NCBI RefSeq assembly: GCF_900177795.1
Contig: NZ_FXWJ01000005.1
Coordinates: 372,001-436,000 of the forward strand
Origin: Plantibacter elymi (nom. nud.)
GTDB taxonomy: Bacteria > Actinomycetota > Actinomycetes > Actinomycetales > Microbacteriaceae
DNA length: 64,000 nucleotides
Reading direction: 5' to 3'
This document shows positions 16,605 through 26,033 of this stretch, in pieces; the stretch's first letter is position 1; each line of letters starts with the position of its first letter. The notes beneath the pieces are model-generated. The model saw nothing but the letters and a program-made list of their open reading frames with translations, did not search any database and was not told where the DNA came from. The position numbers and the translations under genes were made by a program.

Positions 16605-18011
16605 TCAGCTGAGCTGGGCGCGACGCTTCCGGACGGCGACCAGCGCGAGGCCGCCGAGGAGCAGCATCGCGGCGAGGCCGAGCGGTGCCGTGGTGTCGGC
16701 GCCGGTCTCCGCGAGGGTCGGGCCGTGACCGGACGTCGCGGATGCCGTTGCGGCGAGCGTGAACTGCACCGGTGCCGACGGGAGCGAGGTGACCTGTGGG
16801 ACGGCCGCGTTCGGATCGTAGACGAGTGACGCGACCGCGGTGTAGTCGCCCGGGGCGACGGCGACCGTCACCGACCAGCGGCCGTCTTCGCCGACAAGGA
16901 TCGGCGCACGCGGGTCGACCGGTGCTGCATCCTGCCCCTCAGGGAGGGCGAGGCGGGCATTGTCGCCGGTGCCGTTCGCGATGTCCTCGAGCTCGTTCTG
17001 AAGCGCGTTGTAGAACGCGGTCGGCAAGAGGGCCACCGCGATGTAGTGGTTCGGCGTCGCGGTGCCGGAGAAGGTGACGACGTCACCGACGAGCGCCTGA
17101 CCCGGGGTCGGTGTCTCGATGACCGGTGCCGGGAAGAGTTCCGGCTCGGGGAGGAGGAAGGTGACACCGGTGGACCCTCTGGAGAAGCCATCGGTGGCGA
17201 CGACGCTCACCGTCTGGACGCGTCCGGATGTCTCCGGGAAGACCTGGGTGTAGCTCCAGGCGCCACCGGTGACGGTGATCGGGGAGCTCTCACCGGCGGC
17301 GGTGAAGACGGTGAGTCGGAGCTCGACGTCGGTCTCGGTGACGCCTGAGATGGTGACCGTCCGGGTGTCGAACTGCTGCATCGGAGTCGGGGTCAGCATC
17401 TTCAGACCCCACAGCTCGGCTTGGCTCGGCAGGGTGATGTTGAACTCGACCACGGTGTCCGCACCATCGGTCTGCTGGGTGGACGAGATGGCGACCTCCA
17501 CCGATTCGACCAGAGGCAGGTCGAGGGTGACCGACCACGCACCGTCGACGACCGGCACGTCTTCCGCGAAGGGCTCCAGCTCGAAGTAGTTCCAGTCCTT
17601 CGCCGCGATGTCCACGAGCGTTCCGGACTCACCGACGCCGGAGAAGGTGATCGTCTGCGTGGTGAAGACATCGCCCATCTCGGGCGTGAGCACCTCGAAG
17701 GCCGGCGCAGGTGCGGCGGCCGCGGATGGTGCTGCTGGGGCGTCCCCACCCGGCACGGTGGGCTCGTCCGTCACGGGCGGTGCGTCGTCAGCGGGGGCAG
17801 GGGCATCGCTCGACGCCGATGGTTCCGACTCGGTCGGCGTCGGGGATTCAGCCGGCGCCGGCGACTCGGTCGGCGTGGCGGTCTCGGAGGTCGACGGGAC
17901 CGGCTCGGTCGCAGCGGACGCGGGTCCGGCGGTGAGGAGCGCGCCACCGAGGGCGAGCGAGATGACGACGGGCAGCGAAAGCGCTTTCCGCCAGGACGAA
18001 ATGCGAGACAA
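16605..18011 (-). CDS. LAETG-anchored surface protein with bacterial Ig-like domains
   Basis: A 468-residue exported protein. Residues 1-34 form a signal peptide (ISSWRKALSLPVVISLALGG ... GPASAATEP), residues about 35-105 are a Pro/Thr/Ser/Glu/Ala-rich stalk, and three Ig-like (SpaA/Big-type) domains of about 90-110 residues follow, each beginning with a phrase such as LTPEMGDVFTTQTITFSGVG, LTPTPMQQFDTRTVTISGVT or ETPTPGQALVGDVVTFSGTA. The C terminus is a sorting signal: LAETG, a hydrophobic helix, then RKRRAQ. LAXTG is the motif favoured by class E sortases of high-GC Gram positives, so the protein is probably linked to the cell wall. No sortase gene is in the window. It is monocistronic and divergent from pta. 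Binding partner unknown. Confidence 0.85.
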   Translation of the reverse strand: MSRISSWRKALSLPVVISLALGGALLTAGPASAATEPVPSTSETATPTESPAPAESPTPTESEPSASSDAPAPADDAPPVTDEPTVPGGDAPAAPSAAAAPAPAFEVLTPEMGDVFTTQTITFSGVGESGTLVDIAAKDWNYFELEPFAEDVPVVDGAWSVTLDLPLVESVEVAISSTQQTDGADTVVEFNITLPSQAELWGLKMLTPTPMQQFDTRTVTISGVTETDVELRLTVFTAAGESSPITVTGGAWSYTQVFPETSGRVQTVSVVATDGFSRGSTGVTFLLPEPELFPAPVIETPTPGQALVGDVVTFSGTATPNHYIAVALLPTAFYNALQNELEDIANGTGDNARLALPEGQDAAPVDPRAPILVGEDGRWSVTVAVAPGDYTAVASLVYDPNAAVPQVTSLPSAPVQFTLAATASATSGHGPTLAETGADTTAPLGLAAMLLLGGLALVAVRKRRAQLS

Positions 18012-18231
18012 GGTGTTCCCCCCCAGAGAAAGTCCTGCCGCGGCACGGAGGCCGAAGCAGGACGGATGTGACAGCTGTTGTTCCTGAACCTAGCAGTTTC
18101 CTGTGAGCTGGCATTGGGGTTTGCCCTATGGTCTGGAGACCTTCGCGCAGGCCGACCGATCATCGCCCGGCGACCACGACACTGTGCGCTTACCCAGCCC
18201 CCGCCGAGCCCGCCCCCGTAGGCTGGAAACC

Positions 18232-20400
18232 GTGGCGCGAAGCATTTACATCATCTCTGCCGAAGGACACTCCGGGAAGTCGACGGTGGCCCTCGGGGTC
18301 CTCGACACCCTGAGCCATCAGATCGAGCGGATCGGGGTGTTCCGCCCCATCGCACGGTCCACGACGAAACCCGACTACGTGCTGCAGCTGCTGCTCGAGC
18401 ACGACGGCGTCGACCTCGCCTACGAGGACTGCATCGGCGTCAGCTACGACGACGTGCACACCGATCCCGAGGCGGCGCTCTCGCGCATCGTCCAGCGGTA
18501 CAAGCACATCGAGGCGCAGTGTGACGCGGTCGTCATCCTCGGTTCCGACTACACCGACGTCGGCAGCCCCACGGAGCTCGGCTACAACGCCCGGATCGCC
18601 ACCAACCTCGGCGCGCCGGTGCTCCTCGTCCTCGGCGGTCGCGCCGGTCAGGGTGCGGGGGAGCAGCTCGGCCAGTCCGTCGCCCGCACGCCCGACGACA
18701 TGCGCAACATCGCCGAACTCGCGCTGGGTGAGCTCGCCGACGCCCACGCCCAATTGCTCGCCGTCGTCGCGAACCGCGCCGATCCCGACAAGCTCCTCGA
18801 GATCACCGCCGCGATCAGCGACGCCATCCACCCGAACGGCTCCGCGAACGGTTCCGTCGTCGCCCCGGCCGGTCACGCCGCCGGTGCCGCGATGGTCCCG
18901 GTCTGGGCCATCCCCGAAGACACCTTCCTCATCGCCCCGACGATGGACAGCATCCTCGAGGCCGTCGACGGCACCCTCGTGAAGGGCAGCGAGGAGCTGC
19001 TCACGCGAGAGGCGCTCGGCGTGGTCGTGGCGGGCATGTCCATGGTGAACGTGCTCCCGCGCATCACCGAGGGATCCGTCATCGTCATCCCGGCCGACCG
19101 CACCGAAGTGCTGCTCGCCGCGCTCATGGCCAACGCCTCCGGCACGTTCCCGTCCATCGCGGGCATCGTGCTCAACGGCGGGTTCCCGCTGCCCGAGGTC
19201 GTGGAGGAACTCATCTCCGGTCTCGGCGAGATCCCGCCGATCGTCAGCACCGACCTCGGCACCTACGACACCGCGGTCCGCGTCATGAACACCCGTGGCC
19301 GTCTCGCCGCCGACTCGCAGCGCAAGTACGACACCGCGCTCGCGCTGTTCGAGCAGAACGTCGACGCACCGCTCCTGCTCGAGCTGCTCAACGTGGCGCG
19401 CGCCGACGTCGTAACGCCCCTCATGTTCGAGTACGGCCTGCTGGAGCGCGCGCGGTCGAACCGCAAGCACATCGTGCTGCCGGAGGGCGATGACGACCGC
19501 ATCCTCCGCGCGGCCGGCACTCTGCTCGCTCGCGAGGTCGCCGACCTCACCATCCTCGGTGAGGAGATCGAGGTGCGCTCGCGGGCCATCGAGCTCGGCA
19601 TCGACCTCAGCAAGGCGACCATCGTCAGCCCCTTCGACGCGGTCCTGCGCCTCAAGTTCGCCGAGGAGTACGCGAGGTTGCGGGCCCACAAGGGCGTCAC
19701 GATCGACATGGCGAGCGACGCGGTCACCGACGTCTCCTACTTCGGCACGATGATGGTGCACCTCGGGCTCGCCGACGGCATGGTCTCGGGTGCCGCCCAC
19801 ACGACGGCGCACACCATCCGGCCGTCGTTCGAGATCATCAAGACGAAGCCCGGCGTCTCCGTGGTGTCGAGCGTGTTCCTCATGGCGCTCGCCGACCGCG
19901 TACTCGTCTACGGCGACTGCGCGGTGAACCCCGACCCGACCGACGCCCAGCTCGCCGACATCGCGATCTCTTCGGCCGAGACGGCGGAGCAGTTCGGGAT
20001 CGAGCAGCGCATCGCGATGCTGTCGTACTCCACCGGTGACTCCGGTGCGGGTGCCGACGTCGAGAAGGTCCGCTCCGCGACCCGGCAGGTGCGCGAGCGT
20101 CGTCCCGACCTCCTCGTCGAGGGCCCGATCCAGTACGACGCCGCTGCCGACGCCGCGGTCGCCGCGACGAAGATGCCCGACTCGCAGGTCGCCGGCCGCG
20201 CGACGGTGTTCATCTTCCCCGACCTCAACACCGGCAACAACACGTACAAGGCGGTGCAGCGTTCCGCGGGCGCCGTCGCGATCGGTCCGGTGCTGCAGGG
20301 CCTCAACAAGCCGATCAACGACCTGTCGCGCGGCGCGCTCGTGCAGGACATCGTCAACACCGTCGCGATCACCGCCATCCAGGCGCAGGAACAGGAATAG
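18232..20400 (+). CDS. pta: phosphate acetyltransferase
   Basis: A 722-residue long-form Pta. Residues 1-220 are the P-loop (BioD-like) domain with AEGHSGKST, the middle is the DRTGG-type regulatory domain (ITEGSVIVIPADRTEVLLAAL), and the C-terminal 330 residues are the catalytic domain, starting at RKHIVLPEGDDDRILRAAG with later SYSTGDSGAG and FPDLNTGNN. It converts acetyl-CoA and phosphate to acetyl phosphate. GTG 18232 is chosen because the family begins MARSIYIISAEGH and TAGGCT (18219-18224) stands 7 bases before it, indicating a leaderless mRNA; an upstream start at 18103 adds only unrelated residues. It forms an operon with ackA 12 bases downstream. Confidence 0.95.
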   Translation: MARSIYIISAEGHSGKSTVALGVLDTLSHQIERIGVFRPIARSTTKPDYVLQLLLEHDGVDLAYEDCIGVSYDDVHTDPEAALSRIVQRYKHIEAQCDAVVILGSDYTDVGSPTELGYNARIATNLGAPVLLVLGGRAGQGAGEQLGQSVARTPDDMRNIAELALGELADAHAQLLAVVANRADPDKLLEITAAISDAIHPNGSANGSVVAPAGHAAGAAMVPVWAIPEDTFLIAPTMDSILEAVDGTLVKGSEELLTREALGVVVAGMSMVNVLPRITEGSVIVIPADRTEVLLAALMANASGTFPSIAGIVLNGGFPLPEVVEELISGLGEIPPIVSTDLGTYDTAVRVMNTRGRLAADSQRKYDTALALFEQNVDAPLLLELLNVARADVVTPLMFEYGLLERARSNRKHIVLPEGDDDRILRAAGTLLAREVADLTILGEEIEVRSRAIELGIDLSKATIVSPFDAVLRLKFAEEYARLRAHKGVTIDMASDAVTDVSYFGTMMVHLGLADGMVSGAAHTTAHTIRPSFEIIKTKPGVSVVSSVFLMALADRVLVYGDCAVNPDPTDAQLADIAISSAETAEQFGIEQRIAMLSYSTGDSGAGADVEKVRSATRQVRERRPDLLVEGPIQYDAAADAAVAATKMPDSQVAGRATVFIFPDLNTGNNTYKAVQRSAGAVAIGPVLQGLNKPINDLSRGALVQDIVNTVAITAIQAQEQE

Positions 20401-20412
20401 GTCCAGACACAC

Positions 20413-21636
20413 ATGCCCACCGTCCTCGTGGTGAACTCCGGTTCCTCGTCGTTCAAGTACCAGCTCATCGATGTCGAGACGGAGCGGACGCTCGCCAGCG
20501 GGCTCGTCGAACGCATCGGCGACGCGACGGGTGCCGCCGGGCACCGGTCCTACCTCCCGGATGCGGCCGGCGCGACGACGCCGCCCATCGAGGAGCGCTG
20601 GGTCATCGAGCGTGAGATCCCCGACCACACGGCCGGGTTCCGGGTCATGCTCGACGCGTTCGCGGAGCACGGGCCGTCGCTCGACGAGCACGCGCCGATC
20701 GCGGTCGGCCACCGGGTGGTGCACGGCGGGAAGCGCTTCTTCGAGCCGACGGTGGTGACGGACCTCGTGAAGATCAACATCGAGGACATCTCCGAGCTCG
20801 CGCCGCTGCACAACCCGGCGAACCTGCAGGGCATCAACGCGGCGCAGGTCGCGTTCCCCGACGTCCCGCACGTGGCGGTGTTCGACACGGCGTTCCACCA
20901 GACCATCCCGGCGGCGGCGTACACGTACGCGATCGACGCGGAACTGGCGGCGAAGCACCGCGTGCGTCGGTACGGCTTCCACGGCACCTCGCACAAGTTC
21001 GTGTCGGAGGCGGCTGCAGCCTTCCTCGACCGCCCGCTCGGTGAGCTGAAGCAGATCGTCTTCCACCTCGGCAACGGTGCGTCGGCGTGCGCGATCGACG
21101 GCGGGCGCTCGGTCGACACCTCGATGGGCATGACGCCCCTCGAAGGACTCGTCATGGGCACGCGCTCCGGCGACCTCGACCCCGCGGTGCTGTTCCACCT
21201 GCATCGCAAGGCGGGGCTCGGGTTCGACGAGCTCGACACGCTGCTCAACCGCCGCAGTGGTCTGCTGGGGCTGTCGGGCACCGGCGACATGCGCGACGTC
21301 ACCGAGTCGGCGTCGAAGGGCGACGAAGCGGCGCAGCTCGCACTCGACGTGACCGTCCACCGCTTGCGGCACTACCTCGGGGCGTACCTCGCGGTCCTCG
21401 GTGGGCTCGACGTGGTGGTGTTCACGGCGGGCGTCGGCGAGAACGCACCGTTGATCCGCGCGGGTGCGGTGCAGGGGCTCGAGGGGCTCGGCATCATCCT
21501 CGACGAGGACCGCAACGCCGAGCGTGCGCGTGGTATCCGGGTGATCTCGACGGACGACTCCCCGGTGACCGTCCTCGTCGTCCCCACGAACGAGGAACTC
21601 GAGATCGCCCGCCAAACGGTCGCCGCCCTGGCGTAG
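20413..21636 (+). CDS. ackA: acetate kinase
   Basis: A 407-residue ASKHA-fold kinase that makes ATP from acetyl phosphate and ADP, releasing acetate, or runs in reverse. Signature 1 is VLVVNSGSSSFKYQLID at the N terminus and signature 2 is YGFHGTSHKFVSEAAAAFL; the catalytic Asp is in AVFDTAFHQTIP and the adenosine site in FTAGVGENAPLIR. The length matches the family. ATG 20413 follows pta by 12 bases, so the two form the usual Pta-AckA overflow/acetate pathway. Repeats begin about 15 bases after its stop. Confidence 0.96.
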   Translation: MPTVLVVNSGSSSFKYQLIDVETERTLASGLVERIGDATGAAGHRSYLPDAAGATTPPIEERWVIEREIPDHTAGFRVMLDAFAEHGPSLDEHAPIAVGHRVVHGGKRFFEPTVVTDLVKINIEDISELAPLHNPANLQGINAAQVAFPDVPHVAVFDTAFHQTIPAAAYTYAIDAELAAKHRVRRYGFHGTSHKFVSEAAAAFLDRPLGELKQIVFHLGNGASACAIDGGRSVDTSMGMTPLEGLVMGTRSGDLDPAVLFHLHRKAGLGFDELDTLLNRRSGLLGLSGTGDMRDVTESASKGDEAAQLALDVTVHRLRHYLGAYLAVLGGLDVVVFTAGVGENAPLIRAGAVQGLEGLGIILDEDRNAERARGIRVISTDDSPVTVLVVPTNEELEIARQTVAALA

Positions 21637-21648
21637 TCCCGGCGCCGC

Positions 21649-21895
21649 GGTCCCTGAGCAGCTCCTCTTCCGGTCCCTGAGCGGCACCTCTTCCGGTCCC
21701 TGAGCGGCACCTCTTCCGGTCCCTGAGCTTGTCGAAGGGCTTGCGAGCGACCCTCTGCTGGACCGGGTTCCTCGTGTGCACTTCGACAGGCTCAGTGACC
21801 GAAGTCGTCCTCAAGTACCTCTGCCGGTCCCTGAGCACCTCTTCCGGTCCCTGAGCACCTCTTCCGGTCCCTGAGCTTGTCGAAGGGCGCCCCTG
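21649..21895. repeat. CTGAGCTTGTCGAAG repeat cluster with short tandem derivatives
   Basis: Short tandem units of about 23 bases reading roughly CTCTTCCGGTCCCTGAGCGGCAC recur from 21649 to 21720 and again near 21825-21870. One full hairpin pair is present (CTGAGCTTGTCGAAGGG at 21724 and CTTCGACAGGCTCAG at 21781), and a single left arm at 21871. The remaining 21896-22022 is the A/T-richer upstream region of the LADTG gene, where I see only a 5-base inverted repeat (21947-21951 / 21962-21966). Confidence 0.85.
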
Positions 21896-22022
21896 TCCCC
21901 TGTGCGGAGGACAAAAGAATGAGTGGTTCCCCCTATTAACTTTCCCTGAGAATCCGCTTAGTCTCAGAAAACCAACAGGTACGTCGCGCCTGTCGGACCC
22001 CTAGACGAAAGTACTCACCTCA

Positions 22023-23105
22023 GTGAATTTGAAGACGTCACGCCGCACTGCGGCTCTCGCCACCGGCCTCGCAGTTGTCGCCGGATCCACCCTCCTCATC
22101 GCCGGACCCGCGTCCGCAGCGGAGATCCAGGTCACCGCAGATCAGATCGCTCCGAACGAGGCGAACTACGCCGGCTGGCACGAGGGTGTCGCCACGCCCG
22201 GTGCCCCGGCCGTCCTGAGCGACGCCGGTCTCACCATGACCGGTGACTCGCAGATCATCTACGGCTTCAACAACACCGGCGGTGTCCCGGTCGAGGCTGG
22301 CGGCTTCCTCGACGCAGCGGCGAGCATCAGCTACGCGTCTGTCGAAGACGACCTGTACTTCCAGATCCCCGTTTTCGCAGACGGCACTTCCGACACCTTC
22401 ACAACCCTGCGTCCTGTGGCGCCGGGCGTCGAGAACCTCGGTGGCGACTGGGTCGTCAGCCAGAACGTTCCGGGTCTCGCAACCGACGCGACCTACACGC
22501 CCGCAGAGCTCAGCGAAGCGCTCGGCGACTTCAACCTGCTCGCGTTCGGTGTCTTCGCCAACGCCGGCACCGTTGACACGCTGCAGTCGGTGACCTTCGG
22601 TGCGGACACGTACAACTTCGCCGCTCCGGTCGTCGCTCCTGATGAGCCGTCCGTCGCCATCAACCCGGAGACGATCTTCTTCTCCGATGTCCGCCCCGGC
22701 GGCTCTGGCTTCACGGTCACCATCGCGGGCTTCACGCCTGGCGACACGCTGTCGATCGCGGTCACCGACCCGAATGGCGAGATCTTCGGTGCTGCTGACG
22801 GTGGGAACACCTTCATCGCCGACGAGAACGGTGGAGCCGTTCTGCCAGGCCTCACCCTGCAGGGCGAGGGCATCCAGGTCGGTACCTACACGTTCACGGT
22901 GACCGACACCGCGGGTGTGCCTGCGGCCGACTCCATCGCCGTCATCGCCGATCCGGTCGCCGCTGGCGCTCCGGTCCCGACGCTGGCTGACACCGGCTCG
23001 GACTCGGGTGTCCTCGTCGGTGGCGCTGCCGCGCTGCTGCTCCTCGGCGCTGCCGGCATGCTGTTCGCAGCTGCTCGCCGCAAGGGCGCGCAGGTCACGG
23101 CCTAG
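22023..23105 (+). CDS. LADTG-anchored surface protein
   Basis: A 360-residue exported protein with a GTG start. Residues 1-33 are a signal peptide (TSRRTAALATGLAVVAGSTL ... GPASAAEIQ). The middle holds a beta-rich domain (about 35-210), with FNNTGGVPVEAGG and YFQIPVFADGTSDTF, then one Ig-like domain starting PETIFFSDVRPGGSGFTVTI with the TxxGFTPGDTLSIAV pattern that also builds the giant adhesin at the right end of the window. It ends PTLADTGSDSG, a hydrophobic helix and ARRKGAQ, a class E sortase-type signal. No strong ribosome site is seen before the GTG. It is monocistronic with a clear terminator. Ligand unknown. Confidence 0.85.
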   Translation: MNLKTSRRTAALATGLAVVAGSTLLIAGPASAAEIQVTADQIAPNEANYAGWHEGVATPGAPAVLSDAGLTMTGDSQIIYGFNNTGGVPVEAGGFLDAAASISYASVEDDLYFQIPVFADGTSDTFTTLRPVAPGVENLGGDWVVSQNVPGLATDATYTPAELSEALGDFNLLAFGVFANAGTVDTLQSVTFGADTYNFAAPVVAPDEPSVAINPETIFFSDVRPGGSGFTVTIAGFTPGDTLSIAVTDPNGEIFGAADGGNTFIADENGGAVLPGLTLQGEGIQVGTYTFTVTDTAGVPAADSIAVIADPVAAGAPVPTLADTGSDSGVLVGGAAALLLLGAAGMLFAAARRKGAQVTA

Positions 23106-23116
23106 TCTCACCCTGC

Positions 23117-23154
23117 GAAGCCCCGTCCCCGACTCCGGTCGAGGGCGGGGCTTC
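23117..23154 (+). terminator. terminator of LADTG surface protein gene
   Basis: GAAGCCCCGTCC (23117-23128) pairs with GGGCGGGGCTTC (23143-23154) with one G-U pair, 12 bases past the stop codon; the following TGTGCTG has only a weak T content. Confidence 0.75.
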
Positions 23155-23171
23155 GTGCTGTCGCCGGGGTG

Positions 23172-23693
23172 CCGACGCGTCGACAGCCTCAGTGACCGAT
23201 CCCCGCCCCGTTCCCTGAGCCTGTCGAAGGGTTGTCCGTGGTGCATTTCGACAGGCTCAATGACCGGTCTCCGTTCCGGAGTGCTTCCTCCGGTCCCTGA
23301 GCTTGTCGAAGGGCGAGGTTTCTCGTGTGCACTTCGACAGGCTCAGTGACCGATACCCGCCCCGTTCCCTGAGCGTGTCGAAGGGTTGTCCGTGGTGCAT
23401 TTCGACAGGCTCAATGACCGGTCTCCGTCCCGGAGTGCTTCCTCCGGTCCCTGAGCTTGTCGAAGGGCGAGGTTTCTCGTGTGCATTTCGACAGGCTCAG
23501 TCACCGATACCCCCCCCCGTTCCCTGAGCGTGTCGAAGGGTTGTCCGTGGTGCATTTTGACAGGCTCAATGACCGGTCTCCGTTCCGGAGTGCTTCCTCC
23601 GGTCCCTGAGCTTGTCGAAGGGCGAGGTTTCTCGTGTGCACTTCGACAGGCTCAGTGACCGACACCCCCCCGTTCCCTGAGCTTGTCGAAGAG
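23172..23693. repeat. cluster of hairpin repeats in a 155-base tandem array
   Basis: The marker GTTGTCCGTGGTGC recurs at 23231, 23385 and 23540, giving a period of about 155 bases. Each period contains two hairpin pairs of the CTGAGC(C/G/T)TGTCGAAG / CTTCGACAGGCTCA type. Small changes between copies (CATTTCGAC against CATTTTGAC, CAGTGACC against CAGTCACC) show slow divergence. Bases 23694-23906 hold no gene I can support; a 12-base palindrome CGGAGCGCTCCG is there. Confidence 0.88.
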
Positions 23694-23906
23694 CCCACGG
23701 ATGACTTCTTGGCTCGAGCCGGCCGGGGAGGAAGGCGGAGCGGCAGCTCCGTTGCTGCACTCCGCCCGGTCGCATGTGCCGGGGCCGCTTGACCCAGGCC
23801 ATGCGCGCCGGCCATTTGCGCATTCGGGTAACGAAAATGACCGGAACCCATACTTCGGAGCGCTCCGCAGACTGGTTTGGATCAAAGTCGGAGCACGAAG
23901 GATTCG

Positions 23907-25505
23907 TCAGGCGGCGCGCAGTCTCGGCTTGCCGCCGCGTCGTGGAATGCGATGCGGGTCGATATGCGCGGGCGGGATGAACCAGGGCACGTGGTCGCGC
24001 ACGATGACCTCCCATCCGTCGTTGTGGATGCGATGGTGATGGAAGCCGCACAACAGGATGCCGTTGGACAGGTCGGTCGGTCCGCCTCGTGACCACCAGA
24101 CGAGGTGATGGGCCTCGGTATACGACGGTGGATGGGTGCAGCCGGTCCAGGCGCAGCCGCCATCGCGCTCGGCGAGGGCCATCTTCTGGTTCTTGGTGAA
24201 CAATCGTGTGCCAACTCCGAGGTCGAGCACCTGCGACGGCCCGCCGAGCACCATGGGGATGACCCGGCCATCGGCCGCCATGCACCGCGCGGTGCCGGCG
24301 GAGATCGGTTCGGAGACGCCGTCGATGTAGGCCTTGCCGTCGGACCACTGGCCGTCGTCGGCCAGATCGGGTTCGTCCATGCGGATGATGAGGGAGACGG
24401 GCGCCAGTTCCATGACCGCCGACTCGCAACCCGCGGCGTGACGGAAGACCCCGACGAGGGCTTCCACTCGGCGCTCGTCCATCGTGCGGGTGTCGGGCAT
24501 CTCTGCGGCCGGAACGTAGGCGTCGTCGAGGGGATCCGCGGAGGGCAGCTCGCTGCTGGTTGCTGCCGCCGCGGCCGTTTCATCGGAGGGATCGACGAAC
24601 CGGACCTGCCGCAGCTGCTTGCCGACGACGGCGTCCATCGTCGCGCGGACCCATCCCGCCGCCTCGGGTGCGAGGAAGGCGCGGAGCTCGGTCATGCCGT
24701 CGGGGAGTTCGCGGAGGGTGCAGCGCTGCTGCTTCCGGAGGGCGATCTCCCGTGGCACCGGCCCGTCTTGGTTGAGGCTGGTGCGGACGAGCTTCGAGAG
24801 ACTGGTGACCTCGGCGAGGGGCGCGCCGTCGCAGTGCTCGATGCCGGCGCTGACGGCTCGGTGGATGCGTTCGTCGTCGACCCCGGAGCCCACCAGCCGC
24901 AGCTCGCGCAGCAGGATGCCCGCACCCTCGACGCTGAGGGCGGACCGGACGAAGCCGGATGGGGTGGTCGCCTCGTCGTGGTCGACCGTGCACGTCGGGT
25001 TGTCGCCTTCGGACAGCGGCAGGCACGGGGCGTCGGCGGCTGGCCGGGGTTCGATGGCCGCGGCGATCTCGGGGCGGTCGCATTCGATGACGTCGCCGGT
25101 GAGGGCGCGCTTGGGGGTGATCGCCTGGGCGACCGAGGTGATCGTGGCGGCGCGTCCGCGAGGCATGCGCCACCGCTCCGAGAGCATGACGGCCGGCGTC
25201 GCATACCCGTGGCTGCGGGCCAACGGGTCGTGGCCGACGATGCCGCTGCGGGAGCGCTCCGACACCGAACCCATGACTCGTGCGGCGAGGACCTCGACCA
25301 CGTGCTGCACGGCACCCAGCTGGTCGAGCACGCGGACCACGCCGGCGTCGTTCATGCCGGCGAGCTGCTCGATGGCGTCGTCGCCCGGTCGGATCGGGTC
25401 GAGCGCGCCCGACCAGGTGCGGAGGAACTCGGATACCGTCTCGCCCAGCGTGCCCAAGGGGTCGGCGGAGACCGGACCGAGGGGAACGCGTGGGCTGCTG
25501 GACAT
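23907..25505 (-). CDS. DUF222 / HNH endonuclease-domain protein (13E12-like)
   Basis: A 532-residue protein with the DUF222 helical domain over most of its length (for example VVRVLDQLGAVQHVVEVLAARV and LSLSKLVRTSLNQDG-type helices) and a C-terminal HNH nuclease domain of about 50 residues: RDGGCAWTGCTHPP, EAHHLVWWSRGGPTDLSN and CGFHHHRIHNDGW give the paired Cys/His positions and the HH-N-H metal site. These proteins are abundant, multi-copy and of unknown role in actinobacteria; some are carried on mobile elements. ATG 25505 is favoured over 25517 only marginally. It stands alone between a repeat array and a divergent small gene. Confidence 0.88.
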   Translation of the reverse strand: MSSSPRVPLGPVSADPLGTLGETVSEFLRTWSGALDPIRPGDDAIEQLAGMNDAGVVRVLDQLGAVQHVVEVLAARVMGSVSERSRSGIVGHDPLARSHGYATPAVMLSERWRMPRGRAATITSVAQAITPKRALTGDVIECDRPEIAAAIEPRPAADAPCLPLSEGDNPTCTVDHDEATTPSGFVRSALSVEGAGILLRELRLVGSGVDDERIHRAVSAGIEHCDGAPLAEVTSLSKLVRTSLNQDGPVPREIALRKQQRCTLRELPDGMTELRAFLAPEAAGWVRATMDAVVGKQLRQVRFVDPSDETAAAAATSSELPSADPLDDAYVPAAEMPDTRTMDERRVEALVGVFRHAAGCESAVMELAPVSLIIRMDEPDLADDGQWSDGKAYIDGVSEPISAGTARCMAADGRVIPMVLGGPSQVLDLGVGTRLFTKNQKMALAERDGGCAWTGCTHPPSYTEAHHLVWWSRGGPTDLSNGILLCGFHHHRIHNDGWEVIVRDHVPWFIPPAHIDPHRIPRRGGKPRLRAA

Positions 25506-25657
25506 GGGACCATCCAAACACGAGCCACTGACATTCGAACGCGGACCGATTATGCCGCTGATCTGGGGTATATAGCCAACAGATGTTGCGCGTAGGTGCC
25601 TCGTTGGGGTCGGCGAGCGGGGAGGGGCTTCTCGCGCGGCCCGCGTACACTCGCCGT

Positions 25658-26011
25658 ATGCGCTCCCTGTCCGCTCGCGAGCGCGACCTCATGGTCGCCC
25701 TGATCACCCGCGGAACCGATCACGGTGCAGACCGGGCCGTCGCCGCCGTTGATCGGGAACGATGGGCGTGGCAACTCGCAGGCGTCTCGGTGCACGGGAC
25801 GTGCGGCTGCGGCAGCTGCCCGTCGATCGACTTGACTCCCGACAGCGGCAACCGGCCGACCGCGACGCGTCAGACGGTCCTCGAGGCGAGTACCTCGAAC
25901 GCGTTCCTCCTCCTCTTCATCGAGGACGACCGGCCGACGTACCTGGAACTCGCCCCGTTCGGCGATGAACCGATCACCGAGTTCCCGTTGGTGGCGGACG
26001 TCGAGTTCTGA
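25658..26011 (+). CDS. conserved-looking hypothetical protein with Cys-rich motif
   Basis: The 117-residue protein matches no family I can name. It starts with a helix (SLSARERDLMVALITRG), contains CGCGSCPSID, and ends with beta strands rich in acidic residues (FLLLFIEDDRPTYLELAPF, EFPLVADVEF). The CGCGSC spacing could bind a metal. ATG 25658 is chosen because TACACT (25646-25651) lies 6 bases before it, as in other leaderless genes here; a start at 25583 would add an unrelated Gly/Arg tract. Codon use is normal for the window. Confidence 0.72.
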   Translation: MRSLSARERDLMVALITRGTDHGADRAVAAVDRERWAWQLAGVSVHGTCGCGSCPSIDLTPDSGNRPTATRQTVLEASTSNAFLLLFIEDDRPTYLELAPFGDEPITEFPLVADVEF

Positions 26012-26033
26012 GGTCGCACCTCGACGGGGGTCG

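Noticed and set aside
18190-21687. A 1165-codon minus-strand frame opposite pta-ackA
   Set aside because: It is antisense to two certain genes; composition is Arg/Val/Asp/Gly typical of the reverse of high-GC coding DNA.
21896-22022. Riboswitch upstream of the LADTG gene
   Set aside because: The region is A/T-rich with only a 5-base inverted repeat; no known riboswitch core is recognisable.
23694-23906. Attachment site or integron remnant beside the HNH gene
   Set aside because: No tRNA copy, integrase or direct-repeat pair was found; only a 12-base palindrome is present.
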